DNA of 64,000 bases from Vibrio porteresiae DSM 19223 (GCF_024347055.1 NZ_AP024896.1:124001-188000); one strand, 5' to 3'. Positions 17,924-27,468 are shown, numbered from the stretch's first letter. Translations and numbers: made by a program. The notes: a model not told the origin generated them from the letters alone.

Positions 17924-19210
17924 ATGTCGAACGTGTTGTTCCTGGATAACGGCTTCTACCGTCTAATTAATGATTCAGAAGTCATTCGGGGATCGGATAA
18001 CTATCAAATAATTCGTGACGAAGTTAATCGTCGTTTTAACCCTCTCGCTGGCGGCACCGATTGGGAAAAAGTATTTGCTTGCTGCGAAACGTTAGCGAAA
18101 GAGCAAGGTTTGGATCTGCTTATGGCGGGCTATTTCGCGGTAGCCAGTTTAAAAGTGCATGGCTTAAACGGTTTTGCCAACGGATTGGAAATTTTGCTCG
18201 CTGCTTTATCTGCCCTTGATAAGCCAGATGCCAAAACCGCTAAAATGCGTAAAGAGGTCTTTGACTGGGTCAATGGTAAAGTCGTACCAGAACTCAAAGC
18301 ACTTAAACCCAATTATGAAGCCCTTCGCGATCTTTATCGTGCTGAACGATGTTGTGAAAGGCTCCACCAAGTATTAGAAAACCAACAACCGGAGCAGCTA
18401 GTTGACTTTGAAGGCATTGGTTTTGCGTTGTTTGAGCACATCGACAGAATCGAAACTCAATATCACACCTTAGTAAAACGCCAGCAAAAACAAAAAACTG
18501 AACAAGCGCCAACTGTGTCTGTTACGCGTTATCGCGTTACTGCTCTCATTACTCTGTTGTTGGGTGCCATCGTCGCGTTGGCGGGAACATGGGGCTATCA
18601 ACATTGGTTTGGTCAGAGCGCTTATGCAAAGCAAGTTGATGAACCGACCATCGCCAATTTATCTCAGTTAGCGGCTTTTCAAAATGAAACCTCAGAAGGT
18701 CAGCGTGTAAGCTGGCAAACGCCATTTATTGAGCTGTATCAGGCATCAATTCAAAAGAATATGGCTGAGTCTATCGAGCAAAATAAAGTCGCTGCAACGG
18801 CGCAGGTGCGCGCCCTAACCCAGCTTTATCCGCAGTCTGAGTCGGTTAAACAAGTTGAACAAGCGTTTACCCAAGCGCAGCAAGAGGCGTTAGCGCAGAC
18901 CGAAAAATTCATTGAACGCTTTAGAGATATTCGCACCAAAATGGCGAACATCTCACTGCTAGCACAAAAGCAGCGTTGGTCTGATTTACAAAAGCAAACC
19001 AAGTCTCTGGAAGATTTTGCCGTTAGCCTTTCACCGATTTATGGGCGGGTCGATTACGTGCAATCGCTTATAAAACAAGGAGACCTAGCTGAAGCACGGA
19101 AAGAGTTTTCGGTATTAAAAACACGGCTGAATAACCTCAGTTGGCAAATGTCAGTGATTGAAGCCAGCTTGCAGCAGATTGCCCTTAACTCGACTGCAAA
19201 TGGGCAATAA
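17924..19210 (+). CDS. vasL: VasL-type ImpA_N membrane protein of T6SS
   Basis: A 428-residue protein. The N-terminal ImpA_N-like domain (YQIIRDEVNRRFNPLAGGTDWEKV, LMAGYFAVASLKVHGLNGFANGLEIL) is followed by a single transmembrane helix near 203-225 (ALITLLLGAIVALAGTWGY) and a coiled, Gln/Glu-rich C-terminal half. It corresponds in position and design to VasL, which sits between vasK and the effector module in V. cholerae. VasL-like TssA variants are thought to attach to the membrane complex. The start is weakly supported (GAG upstream of ATG). Confidence 0.85.
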   Translation: MSNVLFLDNGFYRLINDSEVIRGSDNYQIIRDEVNRRFNPLAGGTDWEKVFACCETLAKEQGLDLLMAGYFAVASLKVHGLNGFANGLEILLAALSALDKPDAKTAKMRKEVFDWVNGKVVPELKALKPNYEALRDLYRAERCCERLHQVLENQQPEQLVDFEGIGFALFEHIDRIETQYHTLVKRQQKQKTEQAPTVSVTRYRVTALITLLLGAIVALAGTWGYQHWFGQSAYAKQVDEPTIANLSQLAAFQNETSEGQRVSWQTPFIELYQASIQKNMAESIEQNKVAATAQVRALTQLYPQSESVKQVEQAFTQAQQEALAQTEKFIERFRDIRTKMANISLLAQKQRWSDLQKQTKSLEDFAVSLSPIYGRVDYVQSLIKQGDLAEARKEFSVLKTRLNNLSWQMSVIEASLQQIALNSTANGQ

Positions 19211-19548
19211 ATCGTGGTTGGAAGCAGTTTTTTGCTCGACTTAGGCAGAATGTTGCCTTAATGGATGAAATGAAAATATAACCCACTGATAAATAGTAAT
19301 TTTAAGTTGGCATCGACTTTGCTGAACAAAAGGTTGGATTTATCAGTGGTGAAAATTTGGTGTTCTATCTCTTCTGTGGAATTGACGAAGCAGTCAAAAC
19401 AGAATGAAAGCAATGCACTGAATTTTCTCACATACCCGACATCGACAATCAACGTCGGGACTTAATGCGGCGACAAAAAACAAAAACGAAGGCTGCACAT
19501 TCAACGTCACAATATACCCCTTTCGAAAGGGGAGAAGGAATTGGCAGG
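19211..19548 (+). promoter_or_regulatory. Structured spacer upstream of vgrG
   Basis: This 338-base stretch has no supported gene. It holds a perfect 12-base inverted repeat (CCACTGATAAAT at 19283-19294, complement at 19338-19349), a six-base stem CCCGAC/GTCGGG at 19435-19459, and the perfect palindrome CCCCTTTCGAAAGGGG at 19517-19532. The last overlaps the start of the purine-rich vgrG ribosome-binding region GGAGAAGG (19531-19538). It probably contains the promoter and folded leader of the effector module. No convincing sigma-54 -24/-12 element with correct spacing was found. Confidence 0.5.
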
Positions 19549-21603
19549 ATGGCTACAACGTTAGGCTTTACCCTAGAAGTAGAAGGTTTAGACAGCGAAG
19601 CTTTGGTGGTTCGAGGTTTCGATGGTCAAGAAGTATTATCAGACGATAAAGTTGGTGATTGTGACTACGGTTTTCGTTACTCGATTGATTTAGCGAGTCG
19701 TCAGTCGGACATTACGCCGGATCAGATCATTGATAAAACGGCAGAACTAAAGATCTATCGCAATAATGAATTGGTGAAGCGCGTTCATGGCATCGTTCGT
19801 CAATTTAGCCAAGGCGATATTGGTCATAATTACACTTACTACTCGCTGACGTTAGTGCCTGCGTTGGCGCGCCTATCGCTGCGTCAAAATAGCCGCATTT
19901 TTCAATTAAAGACCATTCCTGAAATCATCTCGGTGCTTTTGCAAGAGATGGGTATCAATGATTATGCCTTTTCGATCAAACGAACCTGTGCTCAACGCGA
20001 ATTCTGCGTTCAATATCGTGAAACCGATTTAGCCTTCTTACAGCGCTTGGCGGCAGAAGAAGGCTTAGTCTATTCGGTGATTCATGAAGAGGGTAAACAT
20101 ACCGTTCTCTTTACCGACAGCACAGAAAGCTTACCAAAGCTTGGTGGTGCTATTGCTTACAATTCTCTTGCGGGGGGCGCTGTCGATACGCCTTATGTCT
20201 CGAACTTGCAGCTTAAAACCGAGATGGAAGTCAGCACCACCGCTTTGCAAGATTACTCGTTTAAACAGCCGACGTATCTGTTTGCTCAACAAGCGACAGG
20301 CACAGATATGGCTTACCAACAAAGCATTTACGAGCACTTTGATGCACCTGGGCGTTTTAAAGATGACACCTCTGGGGCGGCATTTAACCAAATTCGCCTT
20401 GATTACCTAAGACGCAATGCTAAAACCTTGGTGGGCAAAAGTAATCAACCGAAACTGCAAGCAGGTTACCAGTTTACTTTAGCTGAGCATCTGAACGAGA
20501 CGCTCAATACGGACTATTTGGTGGTGAGCATTCGCCATCAAGGCACTCAACCGCAGGCGTTGGAAGAAGAAGCCGGTAGCGGTGCAACAACCTATTCAAA
20601 CCAGTTTAAATTGGTTCCTTCAACAGTGAATTGGCGCGCGACACCGCAGCCAAAACCGCAAGTCGATGGCCCAATGATCGCCAAAGTGGTTGGCCCAGAA
20701 GGAGAAGAGATTTTCTGTGACGAATATGGACGAGTAAAGCTTCATTTCCCATGGGACCGATATTCCTCTGCTAACGATCAAAGCTCTTGTTGGGTGCGCG
20801 TGTCACAAGGTTGGGCGGGCAGCCAATACGGCATGGTCGCTTTGCCACGTATTGGTCACGAAGTGATTGTATCGTTTCTTAATGGCGATCCGGATCAACC
20901 GATTATTACCGGTCGTACCTATCACCAAACCAACACGGTGCCTTACACCCTGCCGGATAATAAGACCAAAACCATCATCCGTACCCAAACCCACCAAGGG
21001 GAAGGTTACAACGAGCTGAGTTTTGAAGACCAAGCCGACAGCGAGAAAATCTACCTGCACGCGCAGAAAGACTACCAAGCCTTGGTGCTCAACGATCACA
21101 CTGAAGTGATTCATCACGACAAGCATCTTACCGTCGATAACGACACCTTTACCAAAGTAGGTAAAGACGATCACACCACGATAAAAGGCGAAAGCCGTCT
21201 TAATGTCACGAAAGACATCAGTGAAGAAGTGGGCGCGTTGGATCAGTACAAAGTCGGCTCGTTAACCGCAGTACAAGCGGGCAAAACGATTTCACTCAAA
21301 GCCGGTGCCAAAATTGTGGTAGAAGCGGGCTCGGAAATTACCCTCACTAATGGCAGTAACTTTGTCAAAGTTGATGGCAGCGGTGTTTCAATATCCGGTT
21401 CGGTCATCAATTTGAACGCCGGCGGGAGCGCGGGTAGTGCGGTGGCGTATAGCGGTAAAGCGGCAACCTTACCAGGCGTGGCTGAAGCGGCGCCAGTTAA
21501 CCCTAATCCAATACTGACTCCAGCACAGGTCGCAACGATGAAATCGGCTGCGCCATTCTGTGAAGAGTGTGAAAAATGTAAGGATGGGTCATGCGCAGCG
21601 TAA
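19549..21603 (+). CDS. vgrG: T6SS spike protein VgrG with short Cys-rich tail
   Basis: A 684-residue gp27/gp5-type spike. The first ~480 residues are the gp27-like base and OB domains (SLTLVPALARLSLRQNSRIF, EFCVQYRETDLAFLQRLAAEEGL, CWVRVSQGWAGSQYG, HEVIVSFLNGDPDQPI). A repetitive beta-helix needle (NDHTEVIHHDKHLTVDNDTF, AGAKIVVEAGSEITL) follows. There is no catalytic extension, so it is a structural VgrG. The C-terminus carries CEECEKCKDGSC, a likely docking site for cargo or tip protein. The ATG at 19549 fits the family start (MATTLGFTLEVEGL). The adaptor gene overlaps its end by 13 bases. Confidence 0.95.
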   Translation: MATTLGFTLEVEGLDSEALVVRGFDGQEVLSDDKVGDCDYGFRYSIDLASRQSDITPDQIIDKTAELKIYRNNELVKRVHGIVRQFSQGDIGHNYTYYSLTLVPALARLSLRQNSRIFQLKTIPEIISVLLQEMGINDYAFSIKRTCAQREFCVQYRETDLAFLQRLAAEEGLVYSVIHEEGKHTVLFTDSTESLPKLGGAIAYNSLAGGAVDTPYVSNLQLKTEMEVSTTALQDYSFKQPTYLFAQQATGTDMAYQQSIYEHFDAPGRFKDDTSGAAFNQIRLDYLRRNAKTLVGKSNQPKLQAGYQFTLAEHLNETLNTDYLVVSIRHQGTQPQALEEEAGSGATTYSNQFKLVPSTVNWRATPQPKPQVDGPMIAKVVGPEGEEIFCDEYGRVKLHFPWDRYSSANDQSSCWVRVSQGWAGSQYGMVALPRIGHEVIVSFLNGDPDQPIITGRTYHQTNTVPYTLPDNKTKTIIRTQTHQGEGYNELSFEDQADSEKIYLHAQKDYQALVLNDHTEVIHHDKHLTVDNDTFTKVGKDDHTTIKGESRLNVTKDISEEVGALDQYKVGSLTAVQAGKTISLKAGAKIVVEAGSEITLTNGSNFVKVDGSGVSISGSVINLNAGGSAGSAVAYSGKAATLPGVAEAAPVNPNPILTPAQVATMKSAAPFCEECEKCKDGSCAA

Positions 21604-22316
21604 TAGAACAACATGCCGATTTGCATTGGTTTGTGGTGCTGAATGCGACCTGCGATGAAAATATCATGCAGGCGTTTTACGAGCATCAAGGCTCGGATGC
21701 GCAAGGTTTTTGGCTTGGTACTCAATATGAAGAGTGGCGTGAAGTAATGCCGCGTATTGCTGTCATCACCACCGACCATCCTTTTGTGGAATGGGCGCTA
21801 AGCGACGACGCTCCTCAAGATTGGGGCATGCTGGTGGCATCACCTTTCGCATTCAATGACGTGCGCGACCACCTGCAAAGTCTCACCCAAGTGTGGATGC
21901 CAAACGTTCAACATGTCTTCTTTCGTTTTTACGATCCTCGCTTTGGCATCAAAGTCGCCACTCTATGCGATGACACCGAACGCAAAAAACTGATGGGCCC
22001 CACCGCCATTTGGCTTGCGAAAGAGACTTATGTAGAAAACGGCGATCCTGCCGTGCTCAATAAAAAAGAGTTTCCATGGTGGAACGTGCCGGAGAGTGTG
22101 GTGGAAGGTTTATCTGAAGATCCATCGGTACTGATCACTAACTTACTTAATGGCTTAAGCGATTACAGTCAGGCTTTGTATGAAGCCTATCCAGAACCGG
22201 TATTACATAAAAAAGCGCAAAGGTTCGTTGCCCATTACAACGGTCCTGAAGGGCAATATTTAGCAACGTTTATTGAATCAATTAAAAAAGAACAACACTG
22301 GCTAGGGAATTTCTAA
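21591..22316 (+). CDS. DUF4123 effector adaptor/chaperone (Tap/TEC type)
   Basis: A 241-residue protein of the DUF4123 family, recognised by DLHWFVVLNATCDE, PRIAVITTDHPFVEWAL, WGMLVASPFAFNDVRDHLQSL and FFRFYDPRFGI. DUF4123 proteins bind a specific effector and load it onto the cognate VgrG; they are cytoplasmic and not themselves secreted. The start lies within the vgrG end (13-base overlap) and the stop overlaps the rhs ATG by one base. This tight vgrG-adaptor-effector order is the classic loading module and identifies the Rhs protein as its cargo. Confidence 0.92.
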   Translation: MRSVIEQHADLHWFVVLNATCDENIMQAFYEHQGSDAQGFWLGTQYEEWREVMPRIAVITTDHPFVEWALSDDAPQDWGMLVASPFAFNDVRDHLQSLTQVWMPNVQHVFFRFYDPRFGIKVATLCDDTERKKLMGPTAIWLAKETYVENGDPAVLNKKEFPWWNVPESVVEGLSEDPSVLITNLLNGLSDYSQALYEAYPEPVLHKKAQRFVAHYNGPEGQYLATFIESIKKEQHWLGNF

Positions 22317-25300
22317 TGAGTGAACAACAAGAATTTTATGCTTATATAGATCAACAGATTAAAGGAATTCCCGACCTGCTTCCTAAATACCGTGAGCTGA
22401 CCAAAAAATGGTATGCCCAAATGGCAGATCAAGCCACGGAAACGATGGATTTGCCTTCTCTCTTCTCGATGGACAAGCAGCTACGTGTTGGCAATAAAAC
22501 AACAACGGTGGGTAAAGACGATGATAATGCGTCAACTTCTGTAACGTGTCCATTGAGTGGTGAACTCAGTGTTACGACCGCCTATGAATCTATTTATACT
22601 GTGCCGATTGGTTCAGTACCCGTCACAATTAAAGCCGATGATGGTAGTTATGAGCGAAGTGAAAACTTAGATGAAAAAGGTCAATACACCTTTACTGGCT
22701 TAACACCAGGAAAAAAATACACAGTAGAGATTAACCATCAACCTAGTGCCAGTGAACTTGATGCTTTATTTGGTCATTATGATGCTTTAGGTAAGGATTT
22801 AACCACATGGCTTGATGGTAAATGGGTTGGTTTTAAACCTACTTGGGAAAAGGAATTTAGCCGTTCTGGTGCGGACGATGTGCTTTCTATTATCGGCAAG
22901 TTTGCAGATGGCATTTGGGATGGTTTAGTCGAGTTTTGGAAAGGGATCGGTGATATTTACGATCTTATTAAAGATCCTAAAAAGGCGCTGGAAGGGATGC
23001 AGGAAGGCGCTGCTGAAATTATCGCTTCGATAAAAAATGCTGCTCAAAGTGCCCCTGCAACGCTTGAAAAGTTGATGTTGTTTGCTTCTGATGAAGCGGC
23101 GATGTTTCTGTTTACCAATGCAATCATCACTTATCTTTCCATGGCACCCATGATGCCATTTTTCGAAGAGTTAGCGGAACTCGGCGGTAAAGCCGTCGTT
23201 AACTTGTTATTAGGATTATTAGGTGGCGTCATTGTCTCTTTTATAGCAACTCCTGCTTTAGGTGTCGCTTACGCTAGCTTTAAAATCGTTAAAAATATCT
23301 CTGTAACGGCGTGGAATGCGCTTAAGCCTTTCATCAAAATTTTTGATGATTTATTAACATTTGCTAAAAATCTAGTTGAAAAAGCTGGCGCTAAATTTAA
23401 GCGACTAGCGATAAATAAAGGCGGAACTCAAGAGTACCATAACGGCAATATTCACATTAAGGCAGATAATAGAATCAATTCCGAATTGGACGATACAAGG
23501 GCAACTAATGTCGTACATGATGAGAGTAGCGCTCCCAAGACGGAAAGCGAGAAACCCACTCAGAAAAAAGAAGAAACTAAATGCGATGAAGACCCAATTT
23601 CCATGTCGACAGGAGAAGAGTTGCTTTCCGTCGTAGATGGCGAGTTGATTGGGCTTTTGCCATTTTCATGGGAGCGTTTGTACCGTACCAGTGCTGTAGA
23701 GCATAACTTAGGGTTAGGCTTTGGCTGGACTCATCCTTTAGCGCATTCACTGCGTGTGGAAGGCGATGAATTAGTATGGAAAGACAGTGAAAGTAAGTTA
23801 ACTCGTTTCCCTAAGCCAACGAAACAGCTCCCTGCTGTGACCAATATTGTCGCAGGCTCAGCCATCTTCCTCGACAGCGATGACCACATCGTTGTTATTG
23901 CTGATAGTAAACAGTATGTGTTTGAACTTGGTGGTGACACCGGGCGATTAATTACTATCCGCGATAAATATAACCATCAACTGCGCATTCGTTACGATAA
24001 ACACCAGCGTCCAGTGGAAGTCGGTGGTGATACTAATGTTAAGTATGTTCTCACCTATACCGAAGCATCCCTTATTCAACAAGTTGATCTTTATGCTTGT
24101 CAGGCTAATACCACTGAGTGGCAATTAGCGCAAACACAAGTTCGTTACTCGTATAACGAACAGCAGCAATTGATTGCTGCGATGAACGCCAATGGTGAAG
24201 TAGAAAAATACACCTATGATGAGCTGCATGTTATTCAATCTCGAGAATTAGCGGGTGGCGCAATTTTCTATTGGGATTGGGAAGGCGTGGGTAAAGATGT
24301 ACGAGCCATTCGCCAGTACAGTAACTTGGCCAACGTGGATACCAAGTATGAATGGGATGACGCCTCTAACACCGTTACCTTAACCAGTAGCAATGGTACT
24401 CAACAAGTTTATCAGCACGATAACAATGCGCGCTTAGTCAGAGAAGTGGATGCCTCTGGCGGTGAATATCTTAAAGAGTATGACGAAAAAGGTCGACTAA
24501 CGGCTGAGATTGATGCATTAGGTAATAAAACGGAATTTACCTACAACAAGAAAGGCGAAATGATCGCCAAAACCGATCCGAACGGATTGGTAACTGAATT
24601 TAGCTACCATAAAAGTTTGTTGACTGAAGTCGTACAGGACAAAGCGAAGTGGCGTTATCGCTATGATGATTTTGGCAATATTACCGAACAGGTTAACCCG
24701 CTTGGACATACCACGCGTTATCGTTACAACGAACACGGCTTAATCGACAAAATCACTTACGCTGATGGCTGCGTTCATAAATTGGTGTGGAACCTGAATG
24801 GACACCTCATTGAGGAAGTGACGCCTCAAGGTGAAACCATTCGTTATCGCTACGATGTGATGGGACGTTTGCGCTATCGTCAGGATTCGATGGGCGTAAG
24901 TGAAATGCACTATGACCCTGTTGGGCGACTGCTTAAACACGTATTGCCGGGTGGCCATGTTCGGACCTACCAATACAACGCTTACAGTAAAGTCACTCAG
25001 CAGACCGATGAGCAAGGGCGTAAGACCGAGTTTGAATACGCTTGGCCAAACCACCAAGTGACCCGTCGAGTGAATCCGGATGGTTCATCAATTCGCTATG
25101 CATACAATAACCGCTTTAATTTCCTGAGCGAGATTGTCAATGAACGTGGCGAACATTATCACATAGAGTACGCGCCGACAGGACACGTAAGTCGAGAAGT
25201 CACTTTTGACGGTCGTGAGTTTCGTTATGAATACGATGCGCACACCCAGCTTATCGCCAAAATTGAAGTGGGTAGTGAAGGCACGGAACTCATCACTCAA

Positions 25301-27085
25301 TATCAATATGATGCGCTCGGCAATGTTGTGCTTAAAACTTTGCCCGATGAAAGTGAAGTGCATTACAGCTACGACGACCATGGTCGATTAACACAAGTAG
25401 ATGATGGCCAATGGCCTCTTGCTTACCGTTATAACTTACTCGGGCAGTTGGAAGCGGAGCATCAAGGGTGGGCAAGCCAAGGCTATCGCTACAATCCGAT
25501 GGGGCAATTAAGTGCGATGTTGCTGCCTGATGGTCAGGTGGTGGAGTACCAATTTGCAAAAGGGCAAGTGCAGCAGGTTAACCTCAATGGCGAAAAGCTC
25601 ACTACACACCATTACAAAGCCAACGGATTAGAGACCAGTCGCCAACAAGGGAGCTTAAACAGCCAATTTTTGTATGACGATATGGGGCGTTTGCTTGAGC
25701 ATACATCGCATCAACAAGCACAGTTGAAACTGCGTCGTCGATACGAATATAGCCAAGCGGGTAACCTTACTAAGATAGAAGATGCCCAACGGGGTCAAAC
25801 GGAGTATGAATATGATCCGCTTGACCGTTTAACGGCAGTTCGTGGGGTGATCAACGAAACGTTTATGCACGATCCGGCTGGTAACTTGCTGTTGGATCGT
25901 AAAGCCAACGTTGAAGGCAACAAATTACTGTTCCAAGGTGACAAACATTATCAATATGATGAGTTTGGGAATCTTGTTCGTGAAAGCCGTGGCCATGGTG
26001 GTAAGTTAGTAACGGATTATGAGTACGATGCTCAGCATCGACTGATTAAAGTCACAAAACCCGATAGCACAGTTGCAACCTATCAATACGATGCGTTTGG
26101 TCGCCGTATCGAAAAATCGGTCACGGATAAAATCGGTCAGAACAAGACGACTGAGTTTTTATGGCAAGGTAATAAACTGCTTGCTGAATCGTCACAAGAA
26201 GGCTATCAAACTTATCTCTACGAATATGGTTCTTTCCGCCCTCTTGCACTGATAACTGGGGAAGGAGCAGAACAAGCTCAAGCCTACTTCTACCATTTAG
26301 ACCAAGTGGGAACGCCACTTGAGATCACTGACGTAGAAGGGTCGATCGCTTGGGCGGTGGATTACCAAGCCTACGGTAACGTGGCCCGTGAACGCGTGAG
26401 AGTAGTGAACAGCCCACTTCGTTTCCAAGGTCAGTATTTTGATGAAGAAACAGGGTTGCATTACAACCGCCACCGCTATTATAGTCCTGAAACAGGGCGT
26501 TTTATCACGGCAGACCCAATAGGTCTGGCGGGTGGTTTAAATAACTATCAGTACGTGAAAAACCCGACGGGTTGGGTGGATCCGCTGGGGCTACAGCAGA
26601 TTCCTGGGGATTGTCCTCCGGGAGAAAGTAATACACCAGAAGCTATTAGAAAACGCGTTCTTGAAAACATTGCACAAAGCAAAGCTGCCAGAAATGCTTC
26701 GAATTTTGAGATTCATCTTGCGCAGTCAGACCAAATTCGTTGGGGTTACTTAGCTGATGAATGGAATCTCACTTCACTTAAAGCTGGTGATCAACTAGTC
26801 GGTGGATTACCTGGGCAGTCATCTTACTATACTACGTTTAGAACTTTGGATGCTTCCGGTGGAAGTAGAGAAGCTTTATTTAAGAGTTTGCAAGTAACTC
26901 CACATAAAGAGTTTGGCTTTAGACCTCAAGTAGGTATTTATGAAGTTCAAGAAGATTTGTCTAAAATACCATCAGGTATTGTGAAGGCAAATACTGAATT
27001 AGGCCCTGGAGGAGGCGATCAATTTTGGATTCGGGACTATGAAAAAGTACTTAAATTAGTGAAAGTGATTGATTTAGGAATGTAA
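22316..27085 (+). CDS. Rhs-repeat polymorphic toxin, T6SS effector
   Basis: A 1589-residue effector. Residues 1-~150 hold a short helical start and a beta-rich segment; two hydrophobic helices lie near 265-330, possibly for translocation. A DUF6531-like junction (CDEDPISMSTGEELL) starts near 422, then many YD repeats to about 1340 forming the Rhs shell. The core signature (RYYSPETGRFITADPIGLAGGLNNYQYV) ends in NPTGWVDPLGL near 1421. The final ~167 residues are the variable toxin domain, with a GPGGGDQFWIRDY motif near 1562 and more AT-rich DNA. No PAAR domain is recognisable, so loading should depend on the DUF4123 partner. The toxin activity is not identified. Confidence 0.93.
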   Translation: MSEQQEFYAYIDQQIKGIPDLLPKYRELTKKWYAQMADQATETMDLPSLFSMDKQLRVGNKTTTVGKDDDNASTSVTCPLSGELSVTTAYESIYTVPIGSVPVTIKADDGSYERSENLDEKGQYTFTGLTPGKKYTVEINHQPSASELDALFGHYDALGKDLTTWLDGKWVGFKPTWEKEFSRSGADDVLSIIGKFADGIWDGLVEFWKGIGDIYDLIKDPKKALEGMQEGAAEIIASIKNAAQSAPATLEKLMLFASDEAAMFLFTNAIITYLSMAPMMPFFEELAELGGKAVVNLLLGLLGGVIVSFIATPALGVAYASFKIVKNISVTAWNALKPFIKIFDDLLTFAKNLVEKAGAKFKRLAINKGGTQEYHNGNIHIKADNRINSELDDTRATNVVHDESSAPKTESEKPTQKKEETKCDEDPISMSTGEELLSVVDGELIGLLPFSWERLYRTSAVEHNLGLGFGWTHPLAHSLRVEGDELVWKDSESKLTRFPKPTKQLPAVTNIVAGSAIFLDSDDHIVVIADSKQYVFELGGDTGRLITIRDKYNHQLRIRYDKHQRPVEVGGDTNVKYVLTYTEASLIQQVDLYACQANTTEWQLAQTQVRYSYNEQQQLIAAMNANGEVEKYTYDELHVIQSRELAGGAIFYWDWEGVGKDVRAIRQYSNLANVDTKYEWDDASNTVTLTSSNGTQQVYQHDNNARLVREVDASGGEYLKEYDEKGRLTAEIDALGNKTEFTYNKKGEMIAKTDPNGLVTEFSYHKSLLTEVVQDKAKWRYRYDDFGNITEQVNPLGHTTRYRYNEHGLIDKITYADGCVHKLVWNLNGHLIEEVTPQGETIRYRYDVMGRLRYRQDSMGVSEMHYDPVGRLLKHVLPGGHVRTYQYNAYSKVTQQTDEQGRKTEFEYAWPNHQVTRRVNPDGSSIRYAYNNRFNFLSEIVNERGEHYHIEYAPTGHVSREVTFDGREFRYEYDAHTQLIAKIEVGSEGTELITQYQYDALGNVVLKTLPDESEVHYSYDDHGRLTQVDDGQWPLAYRYNLLGQLEAEHQGWASQGYRYNPMGQLSAMLLPDGQVVEYQFAKGQVQQVNLNGEKLTTHHYKANGLETSRQQGSLNSQFLYDDMGRLLEHTSHQQAQLKLRRRYEYSQAGNLTKIEDAQRGQTEYEYDPLDRLTAVRGVINETFMHDPAGNLLLDRKANVEGNKLLFQGDKHYQYDEFGNLVRESRGHGGKLVTDYEYDAQHRLIKVTKPDSTVATYQYDAFGRRIEKSVTDKIGQNKTTEFLWQGNKLLAESSQEGYQTYLYEYGSFRPLALITGEGAEQAQAYFYHLDQVGTPLEITDVEGSIAWAVDYQAYGNVARERVRVVNSPLRFQGQYFDEETGLHYNRHRYYSPETGRFITADPIGLAGGLNNYQYVKNPTGWVDPLGLQQIPGDCPPGESNTPEAIRKRVLENIAQSKAARNASNFEIHLAQSDQIRWGYLADEWNLTSLKAGDQLVGGLPGQSSYYTTFRTLDASGGSREALFKSLQVTPHKEFGFRPQVGIYEVQEDLSKIPSGIVKANTELGPGGGDQFWIRDYEKVLKLVKVIDLGM

Positions 27086-27091
27086 AAAAAT

Positions 27092-27361
27092 ATGAATGTT
27101 AATATTAAGTGTGAACATATTACCGATGTTGTCAAAATAATTGAAAAATTTGGAAATGAGGTCACGGAAGTTAGTGAAGGCTGGTCAAGGATTAATCAGG
27201 TTGTTTATGTGAAAAATAAACTTTCAGAATCAGAAAGAGAACAGATCGAATTAGAACAGCTCAATTTACGTTACTGGGAGACAAAAAGAACCCCTCATAA
27301 TGCTGCAGAGGAAGGTTATATATGTGATATTTGCCATGTTGGAATAACATTTCCTAAATGA
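27092..27361 (+). CDS. Probable immunity protein to the Rhs toxin
   Basis: An 89-residue acidic protein starting six bases after the rhs stop, the usual place for a cognate immunity gene. No family is recognised. It has no signal peptide or membrane segment, so it would act in the cytoplasm, which suggests a cytoplasmic toxin target. A CDIC (C-x2-C) pair sits near the C-terminus. There is no clear ribosome-binding site, only A-rich sequence, so translation may be coupled to rhs. The DNA is AT-rich like the toxin tip. The function is inferred from position and size only. Confidence 0.65.
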   Translation: MNVNIKCEHITDVVKIIEKFGNEVTEVSEGWSRINQVVYVKNKLSESEREQIELEQLNLRYWETKRTPHNAAEEGYICDICHVGITFPK

Positions 27362-27468
27362 AAAATAGCCGAACTGAGATTTAACTGAGATACACCGCGT
27401 TAAATATTTTCATTTCAATATTTTTAAGAGTTTAACAAGAACACCCACCGTTAAACGAGTGAAATAAT

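Noticed and set aside
19214..19240. Possible sigma-54 promoter (GGAAG...TTTTGC)
   Set aside because: Spacing between GG and GC is 12 bases instead of the required 10.
19465..19548. Longer vgrG start at 19465
   Set aside because: Adds 28 basic residues absent from the family and would put the palindrome 19517-19532 inside coding sequence; ATG 19549 has a good ribosome-binding region.
22316..22800. PAAR or MIX motif at the Rhs N-terminus
   Set aside because: No PAAR repeat pattern and no convincing MIX motif order could be read.
26590..27085. Firm call of the Rhs tip as a TNT-type NAD glycohydrolase
   Set aside because: Only the terminal Gly-rich stretch is reminiscent; the upstream TNT motifs are not seen.
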